From positions 1,054,001 to 1,118,000 of the forward strand of contig NZ_JACCFP010000001.1 in the NCBI RefSeq assembly GCF_013410655.1: 64,000 nucleotides of DNA, in the 5' to 3' direction. The notes beneath the pieces were generated by a model. It made no database searches and was not told where the DNA came from. It worked only from the letters and a program-made list of their open reading frames with translations. This DNA is from Nocardioides thalensis. GTDB lineage: Bacteria; Actinomycetota; Actinomycetes; Propionibacteriales; Nocardioidaceae. Below, piece after piece: positions 44,066 through 61,020 of this stretch. Position 1 is the stretch's first letter, and the number at the start of each line of letters is the position of its first letter. Both the position numbers and the translations under genes were made by a program.

Positions 44066-44069
<4 letters not shown>
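43470..44069 (-). CDS. response regulator with coiled-coil C-terminus
   Basis: 199 residues; ATG overlaps the stop of the giant kinase gene (ATGA). Receiver: ILLVDDRPENLLALEAILGS, phospho-Asp in LILLDAQMPGMDGFE (about residue 56), Thr in IFLTAVDRD, and DYISKPFDPWLLRAKV. The last 80 residues are a charged coiled coil (LLRRQLEERTGQVDVVSELQ onward) with no DNA-binding or enzymatic domain. It looks like a phospho-relay or adaptor protein serving the kinase. Confidence 0.9.
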
Positions 44070-49777
<5,708 letters not shown>

Positions 49778-49811
49778 GGCGTCCTCCGAGCAGGCGTGGG
49801 TTGACGCAGTC

Positions 49812-49835
49812 TCGCACCAAACCCGCGGGGTGCGA
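49812..49835. promoter_or_regulatory. inverted repeat TCGCACC-N10-GGTGCGA
   Basis: A 24-bp dyad with 7-bp perfect arms in the 90-bp gap between the divergent kinase and phosphatase genes. It could be an operator or a hairpin in the kinase leader. Confidence 0.5.
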
Positions 49836-49848
49836 CAGGACGAAATGG

Positions 49849-49863
49849 GTGCAGAATCTGCAC
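49849..49863. promoter_or_regulatory. palindrome GTGCAGA-A-TCTGCAC
   Basis: Perfect 15-bp inverted repeat four bases before the phosphatase ATG, in the shared divergent gap. A regulator bound here would block the phosphatase start directly and could couple both genes. Confidence 0.6.
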
Positions 49864-49867
49864 AGCC

Positions 49868-52000
49868 ATGGGTGACTCGAACCGGCGCTCGGTCCGGACC
49901 TTCTCGCCCGCGCCCGAGTCCGTGTCCGCGGCGCGGCGTTTCGCACGCGCCACCTTGTCCGAGTGGGGAGCCGACGATGTGGCGGACGACGCCCTCCTGG
50001 TGGTGAGCGAGCTCGTCACCAACGCGGTCATGCACGCCGGCACCGAGGCCACCCTCGAGCTGCGGACGGCACCTGGCGGTGTCCGGCTCGGCGTCGAGGA
50101 CCTGCACCCGACCCGGATGCTGCGGATGGGGGTGGACCCGAGCACCGGCGCGGACGAGCGCGGTCGCGGCCTGCTCATCACCGCCTCGCTCGCCGCAGCG
50201 TGGGGCGTGGAGTACCTGCCCACGTCGAAGCGGGTCTGGGCGCTCTTCGCGAGCGAGGTCGCCGACGCACCGCCGGACGGCGACCTGCGCACGGACCCGC
50301 CGGCCGGCCTGGTTGCGCCGCCCACCGGCAACGGCGCCACCTACGGTGCCGCGCACCTGGACCCGCTGGGCCTGCGGGGGGAGGCCGTGAGCCGGCTCGA
50401 CCTCGAGGACCTGCTGCGGCTGGTGGTCGAGCAGGCCCGCGAGCGGCTGGCCGCGGACGCGGCGTACCTCCTGCTCGCGCACGGCCTCGACGAGCACTAC
50501 ACGGTCCGCGCGACCAGCGGTCTCCCGCCCGACCTCGTGGGACGAGCGGTCGCCCGCGGGGAGGTCGGGGCGCCGGGACGGCGGTCGTCGTTCCTGCCGG
50601 TGCTGGTCGAGGACCTGGACCGGACGCCGGCGCCGCTCGTCGCCGGGTCGTCGCTGCGCTCGCTGGTGGTCGCCCCCGTCGCGTACGAGGGACGGGTCGT
50701 CGGCGCGCTGGTGGTGCTCTCCGAACGGGTCAGCGGCTTCACCGACGGGGACGCCGCCCAGCTCCAGCGTGCCGCCGACTGGGTGGGCTCGGCCGTGGAG
50801 CGGGCTCGCCTGCGCGCCGCCGAGCGCGAGCGGCGCGGCTGGCTCAGCTTCCTCTCCGACGCGGGGGTGCTGCTGTCCTCCTCGCTCGACCCGGCCACGA
50901 CCATCACGATGATCGGCCAGATCGTCGTGCCCCGGCTCGCGACGTGGTGCGCCATCCAGACCGTCGACGACCGCGGCGTACGCCGGCTGGAGAACGTGTG
51001 GCACGCGGACGAGCGCCGCCTCGACGCCCTGCGCGACGCCCTGGAGCGGATCGCGCCCGCGATGGAGCCCGAGCCGGGCGACCCGGTGCTCACCGGCCAC
51101 GTCGCGACGCTCCCGCTCGAGGCGCGGGGCCGCGTGGTGGCGTGGCTCGTGCTCGGTCGCGAGGAGAAGGACGGGCCCCTCCGCGGCGAGCTGCGGACCG
51201 TCGCCGAGGCGTTCGCGACCCGCGCCGCCCTCGCGATCGACAACGCGCGCGCTCACACCGAGCTGGCCAGCATCGGGCGGACGCTGCAGCGGAGCCTGCT
51301 GCCGCCGACCATGCCCCGGCTGCCGGGCGTCGACCTCGGTGTCAGCTTCGAGCCGGCGGGCGTGCACAACACCGTGGGCGGCGACTTCTACGACGTCTTC
51401 CCCGCAGGGGCGGGGCGGTGGTGCTTCGTCGTCGGCGACGTCTGCGGCGGCGGTCCCGAGGCGGCCGCTGTCACGGGCCTCGCCCGCCACACGATCCGCG
51501 CGATGCTCCGCTCGGGCTTCGCGATCGGCCCCACGCTCGAGCGGCTCAACGACGCCATCAACGAGGAGGGCGAGCGCGGCCGGTTCCTGACGCTCGTGTG
51601 CGGGACGCTCGAGGCCGGCGCGCGCAGCTGGTACCAGGTCAGGCTGGTCTGTGCGGGCCACCCGCCGCCGTTCCTGGTGCGCGACGGCGTCGTGAGCCGG
51701 GTGGGCCGCCCACAGGCGCTGCTCGGGGTCCTCGACCGGGTCGACTACGCCGAGGAGGAGCTCCGGCTGCCCCGGGGCTCGCGACTGGTGACGGTGACCG
51801 ACGGGGTCCTCGAGCGCCGCTCCGGCGACCGCATGTTCGACGACGAGGGGGTCGAGGCGGAGCTGGCAGCGTCGGTCCCGCTCACCGCCCAGGGTGCCGC
51901 GGATCGCATCAGGCGCGCGGCGACCGACTTCGCCGGCGCGCCGAGCGAGGACGACATCGCGGTCTTGGTGCTCGACCTGGGGAGTGGCGGCAACGGCTGA
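49868..52000 (+). CDS. SpoIIE-type PP2C phosphatase with N-terminal anti-sigma-like ATPase and GAF domains
   Basis: 710 residues. Residues about 10-135 form a HATPase_c_2/RsbW-like domain (ALLVVSELVTNAVMHAGTEA with the N-box; GRGLLITASLAAAWGVEY). Two GAF-like regions follow (about 175-320 and 330-460). The C-terminal SpoIIE PP2C phosphatase (about 475-708) begins RTLQRSLLPPTMPRLPGVDL and has the metal-site GGDFYDVFPAG, VVGDVCGGGPEAA, TVTDGVLERR and EDDIAVLVLDL. Such fusions act in partner switching: the kinase half phosphorylates and the phosphatase half dephosphorylates an anti-anti-sigma (STAS) protein. None is encoded in the window. No ribosome site is evident. Confidence 0.93.
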   Translation: MGDSNRRSVRTFSPAPESVSAARRFARATLSEWGADDVADDALLVVSELVTNAVMHAGTEATLELRTAPGGVRLGVEDLHPTRMLRMGVDPSTGADERGRGLLITASLAAAWGVEYLPTSKRVWALFASEVADAPPDGDLRTDPPAGLVAPPTGNGATYGAAHLDPLGLRGEAVSRLDLEDLLRLVVEQARERLAADAAYLLLAHGLDEHYTVRATSGLPPDLVGRAVARGEVGAPGRRSSFLPVLVEDLDRTPAPLVAGSSLRSLVVAPVAYEGRVVGALVVLSERVSGFTDGDAAQLQRAADWVGSAVERARLRAAERERRGWLSFLSDAGVLLSSSLDPATTITMIGQIVVPRLATWCAIQTVDDRGVRRLENVWHADERRLDALRDALERIAPAMEPEPGDPVLTGHVATLPLEARGRVVAWLVLGREEKDGPLRGELRTVAEAFATRAALAIDNARAHTELASIGRTLQRSLLPPTMPRLPGVDLGVSFEPAGVHNTVGGDFYDVFPAGAGRWCFVVGDVCGGGPEAAAVTGLARHTIRAMLRSGFAIGPTLERLNDAINEEGERGRFLTLVCGTLEAGARSWYQVRLVCAGHPPPFLVRDGVVSRVGRPQALLGVLDRVDYAEEELRLPRGSRLVTVTDGVLERRSGDRMFDDEGVEAELAASVPLTAQGAADRIRRAATDFAGAPSEDDIAVLVLDLGSGGNG

Positions 52001-52005
52001 CGCCC

Positions 52006-52011
52006 TAGTCT
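52006..52011 (+). promoter_or_regulatory. putative -10 of mec (leaderless type)
   Basis: TAGTCT, 6 nt before the GTG at 52018, just after the phosphatase stop. It suggests a separate promoter for the cysteine-synthesis operon. Confidence 0.4.
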
Positions 52012-52017
52012 GGACGG

Positions 52018-54579
<2,562 letters not shown>

Positions 54580-54680
54580 TCATTCCTGACCAGGCAGCGG
54601 TCACCCTTCGGGCAGGTTCGGTCCCAGCGCCCGCTCCGGTCCGCTGACCGGCCCTATCCTTCCGACGGGAGGAGGGCCGG

Positions 54681-56051
54681 ATGGGGAAGTTCCAGCGGGC
54701 CGTGGGCGTCGTCGTCTTCGGCACCGCAGTGCTTGCTGCCGCATTGCTCGGATGGGCGATCGGCGTCTCCGGCGACCCCACGCCCACGTCGCTGACGAAG
54801 GGTCTCCTCCTCGCCGCCGGCTTCTCGCTCCTCGTCGCCGCTGTGGTCGGCTGGGTCGAGCGGCGCATCGCCACGCACGCCCGCCGCAGCCTCGATCCCC
54901 GCCACATGCCGCTGGCGCCCAAGGTCGTCATGGCCGAGACCCGGGGCGTGTACGCCGGGCCGGTCACCGTCACCGCCCTCATCCCCGCGCACAACGAGGA
55001 GGCGTGCCTCGCAGCGACGCTGGAGTCCCTCCTCGGCCAGTCGCACCGGCCCCGACGGGTGGTCGTCGTGGCGGACAACTGCACCGACGGCACCGTCGAC
55101 ATCGCCCGTCGCGCGGGCGTGGACGTGATCGAGACCGTCGACAACGTGCACAAGAAGGCGGGCGCGCTCAACCAGGCACTCCGTCAGGTGCTGCCCGGCC
55201 TGGGCGACAACGACCTGGTGCTCGTGATGGACGCCGACACCACGCTCGACGCGGGCTTCCTCGAAGGAGCCGTCCGCCGCGCGACCGCGGACCGCGGGCT
55301 GATGGCCATCGGCGGCCTGTTCTACGGCGAGGAGGGCTCGGGCCTGCTCGGGCAGTTCCAGCGCAACGAGTACACCCGCTACGCGCGCGACCTGAGGCGA
55401 CGCCGCGGCCGGCTGTTCGTGCTCACCGGAACCGCCTCGCTGTTCCGGCCGCGGGCGCTCCGGGCGGTCGCCGCCGAGCGGGGCCGGACCATCCCCGGCG
55501 TGCCTGGCGACGTCTACGACACCGCCGTGCTGACCGAGGACAACGAGCTCACGCTGGCGTTGAAGTCCCTCGGCGCCCTGACCATCTCGCCCGCAGAGTG
55601 CACCGTCGTCACCGAGGTGATGCCGACCTGGCAGGCCCTGTGGGCCCAGCGGCTGCGCTGGCAGCGCGGCGCGCTGGAGAACCTGGCCGCCTACGGCATG
55701 CGGCCGACGACGTTCCGCTACTGGGTCCAACAGCTCGGGATCGGGTACGGCGTGATCGCGCTCGCCACCTACCTGGGGCTGCTCGTGGTCATGGCGGTGT
55801 ACCGCGACTCCTGGACCTGGTTCCCGTTCTGGCTCGGCGTCGGTGCGCTCTTCACGCTCGAGCGGGTGGTGAGCGTCTGGGCGGGCGGCTGGCGGGCACG
55901 CGTTCTCGGCGTACTCCTCATCCCGGAGCTCTGCTACGCGATGTTCCTCGACGTGGTCTACCTCAAGGGTGTGTGGGACATCTCGATGCGCCGTCAGGCG
56001 CACTGGAAGCACGTCGTCGTGACCGACCGCGGCGCGGTGCTGGGAGGCTGA
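54681..56051 (+). CDS. membrane glycosyltransferase family 2
   Basis: 456 residues with GGAGGAGGG upstream and a TATCCT -10-like element at 54655. Two N-terminal membrane helices (VVVFGTAVLAAALLGWAIGV; LLLAAGFSLLVAAVVGWVER) precede the GT2 domain: VTALIPAHNEEACLAATLES, VVADNCTDGTVD, LVMDADTTLD (DxD metal site) and the acceptor motif TEDNELTLAL with QRLRWQRGALEN (Q-x-x-R-W). C-terminal helices complete a processive-synthase-like plan. It likely makes a cell-surface polysaccharide; the product is unknown. Confidence 0.92.
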   Translation: MGKFQRAVGVVVFGTAVLAAALLGWAIGVSGDPTPTSLTKGLLLAAGFSLLVAAVVGWVERRIATHARRSLDPRHMPLAPKVVMAETRGVYAGPVTVTALIPAHNEEACLAATLESLLGQSHRPRRVVVVADNCTDGTVDIARRAGVDVIETVDNVHKKAGALNQALRQVLPGLGDNDLVLVMDADTTLDAGFLEGAVRRATADRGLMAIGGLFYGEEGSGLLGQFQRNEYTRYARDLRRRRGRLFVLTGTASLFRPRALRAVAAERGRTIPGVPGDVYDTAVLTEDNELTLALKSLGALTISPAECTVVTEVMPTWQALWAQRLRWQRGALENLAAYGMRPTTFRYWVQQLGIGYGVIALATYLGLLVVMAVYRDSWTWFPFWLGVGALFTLERVVSVWAGGWRARVLGVLLIPELCYAMFLDVVYLKGVWDISMRRQAHWKHVVVTDRGAVLGG

Positions 56052-56063
56052 CGGGGAGATGAC

Positions 56064-56219
56064 ATGGAGACCCTGAGCACCTTCGTCGCGATCAACACCG
56101 TCGCCTACGGCGCGCTCGCGATCGCGAAGATCCTTCCCAAGCTGTACCCGGCGGACTGGCTGCCGCGCCCCTACCGGCGCGCCGAGACCCGCAGCATCCA
56201 CCCGGACGGCCCTCTGTGA
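56064..56219 (+). CDS. small membrane protein, 51 aa
   Basis: ATG 56064 with GGGGAG five bases before; stop at 56217-56219, overlapping the GTG of the next gene. One helix, STFVAINTVAYGALAIAKIL, then a basic/Pro tail (LPKLYPADWLPRPYRRAETR). The frame is bracketed by tight coupling to the glycosyltransferase (12 bp) and diguanylate cyclase, so it is likely a real accessory subunit of the synthase module. No family recognised. Confidence 0.65.
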   Translation: METLSTFVAINTVAYGALAIAKILPKLYPADWLPRPYRRAETRSIHPDGPL

Positions 56220-57652
56220 CGGCGCGGTCGGAGCGCTTGCTCGCGGCCGCGGTCATGGTCGGCTGGGCGGTGGCGTACGGCGCCGCCGTGCTCCTCGGGC
56301 GGGAGACCCGCGTCGGCGGGTCGGAGTTCTCGCTCGCCTGGCCGGCGGCCGCGGTGTCGACGGTCTGGTTGCTCAGCACCCGGGGGATCCCGCTCCGCGT
56401 CGTCGCGCTGGCCGTCCTCGTGACCGTCAACGGGCTCATCAACCCGTTCTCGGACGGCTCGGTGCTCACCGGGCTGCTCTTCGGCGGGGTCAACGCTCTC
56501 CACGCGGCGACTGCCGTCGCGGTGCTCGCCGCGTTCGGCTGGCGCACGCCCCGGCCTCCCGACCAGCTGCGCGACATCGGTGCGCTGGCGACGGCCGCGC
56601 TGTCCGCTGCGCTCGTCGGGTCCGTGGTCGGCGGTGCGCTCACCGAGCTGCGTCTCGGCGGGTCCTTCGTCGACGGCATGGTGCTGATCGGCGCTCGCAA
56701 CGCGGTCAGCACCTTCGTCGGGGTGGTCACGCTGCTCGCGATCCCGCGGCTTCACCGGTCGGGTGGCCCGGCCTCGTCGGTCGAGCGGGTCGGTCTCGTC
56801 GTCGCGGCGAGTGCCACGTCGGTGGGCGTGATGGCGCTGCCGATGCCCGTGCTGTTCCTGCTGGTCCCGCTCACGGTGGCCGTGGCCATGCGCTGCGGCC
56901 CGTCGATCGTGAGCGTCCTCGCGGGCGCGCAAGGCCTGCTCGTCGTCTTCGTCACCGTGCGTGGGGGCGGACAGTTCGCGGAGATCGACGACATCCAGGT
57001 CCGGGTCCTCGTCGCCCAGGTGCTGATCGTCGTGCTGGTGCTGGTCGGGCTCGTCCTGGCACTCGGGGAGCGGGACCGCGCGCGTGCTCTGCGGCGCAGC
57101 CAGGCGGCCGAGGCGCGCCTGGTCGACCTGGCCCTGCACGACCAGCTGACCGGGCTGCCCAACCGCACCCTGGTGGGTGACCGGATCGAGGCCGGTCTCG
57201 CCGAGGCGCGGCGCTCCGGCCTCAGGATGGCGATCCTCTACATCGACCTCGACCGCTTCAAGCAGATCAACGACACCCGCGGCCACGACGGCGGGGACCG
57301 CGTGCTGCGGCTCTTCGCCGACCGGCTCTCCGGACTCGCGCGGGCGCACGACACGGTCGCCCGCCTGGGCGGGGACGAGTTCGTGATGGTCTGCCCGGCC
57401 GTCGCGGACATCGACCATGCCCGGAGCATCGCCTCCCGTGTCGTGCACCGGATGGACGAGCCCTTCGACGTCGACGGCGAGCCGTTGATGGTGACGGCCA
57501 GCGTCGGGGTGACCCTCGCCGACGGGCGCGACGGCAGCGTGCGCGACGTGCTGCGGCGCGCCGACGCCGCCCTCTACGCCGCCAAGGACCACGGTCGCTC
57601 GCGCTACGAGGTCTTCGACGCCGCGGAGCAGGGCAGCGCGGCCGCGGTCTGA
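56216..57652 (+). CDS. MASE1-like membrane diguanylate cyclase (GGDEF)
   Basis: 478 residues. About eight hydrophobic segments (1-290) form a MASE1-like sensor (LAWPAAAVSTVWLLSTRGIP; GGVNALHAATAVAVLAAFGW). The GGDEF domain begins LALHDQLTGLPNRTLVGDRI and has the catalytic RLGGDEFVMV (about residue 390). The RxxD inhibitory site is not obvious five residues upstream. It makes cyclic di-GMP, and its coupling to a GT2 synthase suggests control of polysaccharide export or synthesis. Confidence 0.92.
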   Translation: MTARSERLLAAAVMVGWAVAYGAAVLLGRETRVGGSEFSLAWPAAAVSTVWLLSTRGIPLRVVALAVLVTVNGLINPFSDGSVLTGLLFGGVNALHAATAVAVLAAFGWRTPRPPDQLRDIGALATAALSAALVGSVVGGALTELRLGGSFVDGMVLIGARNAVSTFVGVVTLLAIPRLHRSGGPASSVERVGLVVAASATSVGVMALPMPVLFLLVPLTVAVAMRCGPSIVSVLAGAQGLLVVFVTVRGGGQFAEIDDIQVRVLVAQVLIVVLVLVGLVLALGERDRARALRRSQAAEARLVDLALHDQLTGLPNRTLVGDRIEAGLAEARRSGLRMAILYIDLDRFKQINDTRGHDGGDRVLRLFADRLSGLARAHDTVARLGGDEFVMVCPAVADIDHARSIASRVVHRMDEPFDVDGEPLMVTASVGVTLADGRDGSVRDVLRRADAALYAAKDHGRSRYEVFDAAEQGSAAAV

Positions 57653-57661
57653 GCCAGCGCG

Positions 57662-58681
57662 TCAGTCGCGCCAGGTGAGCGCCTGGTCGGCGTTCCAGAG
57701 GCTCTCCGAGACGGCCGGGATCCCGAGCAGGTCGGCGGCGAGGTTGGCGACGTCGCCGTTGCGGATCGGCTGCGTGCCCTTGAACCCGACCTGCTCCTTG
57801 CCGGGGTCGGCGTACGTCGGGTTCATCTCGTAGAGGTCGCCGTGGCTGACGCCCGCGCCCCAGATCACGAACGGGACCCGGTAGTTGGCGCGCTTGCGGG
57901 TGTCCGTGTGGTTCTTGGTGCCGGGCACCCCGCCGTGGTCGGCGGTCAGCACCACGACCGTCCGCTTCAGCGAGTCGTGCTTGGTGATCGTGCGCAGCAG
58001 GGTCCCGACGAGGTGGTCGAGGCTCTCGACGGCCGCGAGGTACTCCTTGCTCATCCAGCCATGCGCGTGGCCGGTGGCGTCGGCGAGCCCGAGGTGCAGG
58101 AAGCGGAACGACCGCTCGCGTGCGACCAGGTCGCGCCGGGCGGCGCGCACCAGCGCGGCGTCGCGGCCCTCCTTGATGACGCTGCGGTTGACCGAGTCGG
58201 GCCACGACCGGTCGAAGAGGGAGAACTTGGCCTTCGTCGAGAACAGGGCGGTCCGGCCGCCCGCGTTGTGGACCGCCGTGAACACCGAGCCGACGACCTC
58301 GCCGGCGGCCTCGTGCACCGTCGTGCCGGGGAGGTCCTCGTTCCAGGTGACCCCGTGCCCGTTGTGCTCTGCCGAGATCCGCCGCCCGGTGACCATGCTG
58401 GTGTGGTTGGGCAGGGTCACCGTCTGCTCGACCTGGGTGCGGGCGTTGAGCGTGCCGGCGCCGTGCCGGAGCAGGCGGTGCAGCGTCGGGGTGCGCTCGC
58501 GGCCGAGCTCCCGGATCGCCGCGGGATTGAGACCGTCGAGCGAGATCGCCAGCACCTGCGTGCGGTCCACCTGCGGCGCGCTCGCCGCGGGTGGCTCGTC
58601 CGCTCGGGTGGCGTCGATAGTGCCGGCCGCCAGCACCGCGGTCAGGGCCATCCCGAGCATGCTCAACCGCTTGGTGTTCAT
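57662..58681 (-). CDS. secreted alkaline-phosphatase-superfamily phosphodiesterase
   Basis: 339 residues from ATG 58681 (the frame extends to 58720). Signal peptide LSMLGMALTAVLAAGTIDAT. Nucleotide pyrophosphatase/phosphodiesterase-like fold: LAISLDGLNPAAIRELGR (metal Asp), nucleophile Thr in QTVTLPNHTSMVTGR, and metal ligands in DATGHAHGWMSKEY and LTADHGGVPGTKNH. It hydrolyses a phosphodiester or pyrophosphate outside the cell; substrate unknown. It converges on the cyclase gene with a 9-bp gap. Confidence 0.9.
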   Translation of the reverse strand: MNTKRLSMLGMALTAVLAAGTIDATRADEPPAASAPQVDRTQVLAISLDGLNPAAIRELGRERTPTLHRLLRHGAGTLNARTQVEQTVTLPNHTSMVTGRRISAEHNGHGVTWNEDLPGTTVHEAAGEVVGSVFTAVHNAGGRTALFSTKAKFSLFDRSWPDSVNRSVIKEGRDAALVRAARRDLVARERSFRFLHLGLADATGHAHGWMSKEYLAAVESLDHLVGTLLRTITKHDSLKRTVVVLTADHGGVPGTKNHTDTRKRANYRVPFVIWGAGVSHGDLYEMNPTYADPGKEQVGFKGTQPIRNGDVANLAADLLGIPAVSESLWNADQALTWRD

Positions 58682-58746
58682 CGCCGCCACGTTAACCGGG
58701 ACGTGATCTGCGTCCCGCAATGGGGACCGACGCGGCGGTGAACACT

Positions 58747-58752
58747 TAGGCT
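58747..58752 (+). promoter_or_regulatory. putative -10 of murI (leaderless type)
   Basis: TAGGCT, 6 nt before GTG 58759; no ribosome site fits in the gap. Confidence 0.5.
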
Positions 58753-58758
58753 GGCCGG

Positions 58759-59604
58759 GTGCCGAGGCTTGATCCGACCGTCGTCCCCTCCGGCGTACGC
58801 GCCGACGTGGACGCCCCCATCGGCATCTTCGACTCCGGTTTCGGCGGCCTCACGGTCGCCCGGTCCGTCATCGACCAGCTGCCGCACGAGTCGATCACGT
58901 ACGTCGGCGACACCGCCCGCCAGCCCTACGGCCCGAAGCCGATCGGCGAGGTCCGCGAGTACGCACTCGAGTGCCTCGACCACCTCGTGACCCAGGGCGT
59001 GAAGGCGCTGGTCATCGCGTGCAACTCGGCCAGCGCCGCGATGCTCCGCGACGCCCGCGAGCGCTACGACGTACCGGTCGTCGAGGTGATCTACCCGGCC
59101 GTCCGCCGCGCGGTGGCGGCCACCCGCAACGGCCGCATCGGCGTCATCTGCACCCGGGCGACCGCCGAGTCGATGGCCTACGACGACGCGTTCGCTGCGG
59201 CCCCGCAGCTGGAGCTGACCACCCGCGCCTGCCCGAGGTTCGTCGACTTCGTCGAGGAGGGCATCACCGGCGGCGACGAGCTGCTGGCCGTGGCGCACGA
59301 GTACCTCGACCCGCTGACCGAGCTCGGCGTCGACACGCTGATCCTCGGGTGCACCCACTACCCGCTGCTGACCGGCATCGTGTCCTACGTGATGGGTGAC
59401 GACGTGACCCTCGTCAGCAGTGCCGAGGAGTGCGCGAAGGACGTCTACCGCATGCTGGCCGACACCGGGCTGATGCGCCCGGGCGGGGACCCGTCGTACA
59501 CCTTCGCCACCACCGGCTCGCCCGCCGAGTTCGAGACGATCGGCCGCCGGTTCCTCGGCCCGGAGATGGCCGCCGCCGCCCAGTTCGCGGGAGGGCTCGC
59601 ATGA
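58759..59604 (+). CDS. murI: glutamate racemase
   Basis: 281 residues. The catalytic Cys pair is in [12 protein letters not shown] (about residue 95) and LGCTHYPLL (about residue 205). The N-terminal [20 protein letters not shown] is diagnostic. It makes D-glutamate for peptidoglycan. Position after the cys genes and before the Rv1339-like gene follows the mycobacterial order, although a 5-kb insert intervenes here. ATGA overlap with the next gene. Confidence 0.96.
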   Translation: MPRLDPTVVPSGVRADVDAPIGIFDSGFGGLTVARSVIDQLPHESITYVGDTARQPYGPKPIGEVREYALECLDHLVTQGVKALVIACNSASAAMLRDARERYDVPVVEVIYPAVRRAVAATRNGRIGVICTRATAESMAYDDAFAAAPQLELTTRACPRFVDFVEEGITGGDELLAVAHEYLDPLTELGVDTLILGCTHYPLLTGIVSYVMGDDVTLVSSAEECAKDVYRMLADTGLMRPGGDPSYTFATTGSPAEFETIGRRFLGPEMAAAAQFAGGLA

Positions 59605-60362
59605 CGGTGAAGGTGACGGTCGTCGGCTGCTCGGGCTCCTACCCGGGGCCCGACTCGGCCGCCAGCTGCTACCTGCTCCAGGCCGAGCACGAGGGCCGCA
59701 CGTGGAACCTGGTCCTCGACATGGGCAACGGCGCGCTCGGCCAGCTCCAGCGGTACGTCGACCCGCTCGCCGTCGACGCGGTGCTGATCAGCCACCTGCA
59801 CGCCGACCACTGCGTCGACATGACCAGCTACTACGTCCTGCGGAAGTACCACCCGTCCGGGAGCCAGCCCAAGATCCCGGTCTGGGGGCCCAAGCGCACC
59901 TCCCGCCGGCTGGCCAAGGCCTACGACCTGCCGCGCGAGCCGGGCATGAACGAGGAGTTCGACTTCCACCGCTACAGCGACCCGTTCCGGGTCGGGCCGT
60001 TCGCGGTCGAGTCGTTCCCCGTCGACCACCCCGTCGAGGCGTTCGCGATGCGCGTCACCGTCGACGGCGTGACGGTCGCCTACAGCGGCGACACCGGCCC
60101 CACGCCGGCGCTGCTCGACGTGGCGGCCGACGCCGACCTGTTCCTCTGCGAGGCGTCGTTCCGGCACGGTGACGACAACCCGCCGAGCCTGCACCTGACC
60201 GGGGTCGAGGCGGGCGAGGCGGCTGCCAACGCCGGCGCGAAGCGGCTGATCGTGACGCACGTGCCGCCGTGGCACGACGCCGGGGCGATCCTCGCCGAGG
60301 CCAAGTCGGCCTACGACGGTCCGCTCGAGCTCGCGGCCGCGGGCGCCGTCTACGAGGTCTGA
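59601..60362 (+). CDS. metallo-beta-lactamase-fold hydrolase, Rv1339-like (probable cyclic-nucleotide phosphodiesterase)
   Basis: 253 residues; ATG overlaps the murI stop (ATGA). Zinc motifs: [12 protein letters not shown] (HxHxDH), VDHPVEAF and [14 protein letters not shown] glycine-rich start, [11 protein letters not shown], is also typical of the group. The mycobacterial homologue Rv1339, also after murI, has been described as an atypical cAMP phosphodiesterase; the same role is inferred here. rph, which usually follows, is replaced by a two-component system on the other strand. Confidence 0.9.
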   Translation: MTVKVTVVGCSGSYPGPDSAASCYLLQAEHEGRTWNLVLDMGNGALGQLQRYVDPLAVDAVLISHLHADHCVDMTSYYVLRKYHPSGSQPKIPVWGPKRTSRRLAKAYDLPREPGMNEEFDFHRYSDPFRVGPFAVESFPVDHPVEAFAMRVTVDGVTVAYSGDTGPTPALLDVAADADLFLCEASFRHGDDNPPSLHLTGVEAGEAAANAGAKRLIVTHVPPWHDAGAILAEAKSAYDGPLELAAAGAVYEV

Positions 60363-60366
60363 CCGC

Positions 60367-61020
60367 TCACACGAGCCCGGCGTCGTGGACGCAGATGGCG
60401 ATCTGCACGCGGTTGGTCGCACCGAGCTTGTCGAACAGTCGCGAGACGTGCGCCTTCACGGTCGGCACCGAGAGGTGGAGCTCGCCCGCGATCTCGGCGT
60501 TGGAGAGGCCGCGGCCGACCGCGAGGGCGACGTCGAGCTCGCGGTCGGTCAACCGCGCGAGCCGGGTCTTCGCCTCGGCGGAGCGGTCCTCGCCTCCGGC
60601 CCGGACCCGGTCGATCAGCGTGCGGGTGACCGACGGCGACAGCATTGGCTCGCCGTCGGCGACCCGCCGGATCGCCGCGACGATGTCGGCGGGCGGGGTG
60701 TCCTTGAGCAGGAAGCCGTCCGCCCCCGCGGCCAGCGCCCCGACCACCTGGTCGTCGGCGTCGAACGTCGTCAGCACGATCACGTGCGGCGGGTCGGGGC
60801 GCGAGTGCAGCTCCCGGGTCGCCGACAGGCCGTCGAGGCGCGGCATCCGGATGTCCATCAGCACGACGTCGGGCCGCAGCTCGCGCGCCAGCGCGACGCC
60901 GGCCACGCCGTCGGCGGCCTCGCCGACGAGCTCGAGGTCCGGCTGCCCGCCCAGCATGAGCGACAGCGCCGACCGGACGAGGGGGTCGTCGTCGACCGCC
61001 ACCACGCGGATCGTGCTCAC
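60367..61020 (-). CDS. NarL/LuxR-type response regulator
   Basis: 217 residues from GTG 61020, overlapping the kinase stop (GTGA). Receiver: VVAVDDDPLVRSALSLMLGG, phospho-Asp in VVLMDIRMPRLDG (about residue 53), Thr of VLTTFDADD, Lys of GFLLKDTPPADI. HTH: LTDRELDVALAVGRGLSNAE and LSVPTVKAHVSRLFDKLGA. Together with the adjacent kinase it probably controls the divergent ABC transporter at 62319. Confidence 0.95.
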   Translation of the reverse strand: MSTIRVVAVDDDPLVRSALSLMLGGQPDLELVGEAADGVAGVALARELRPDVVLMDIRMPRLDGLSATRELHSRPDPPHVIVLTTFDADDQVVGALAAGADGFLLKDTPPADIVAAIRRVADGEPMLSPSVTRTLIDRVRAGGEDRSAEAKTRLARLTDRELDVALAVGRGLSNAEIAGELHLSVPTVKAHVSRLFDKLGATNRVQIAICVHDAGLV

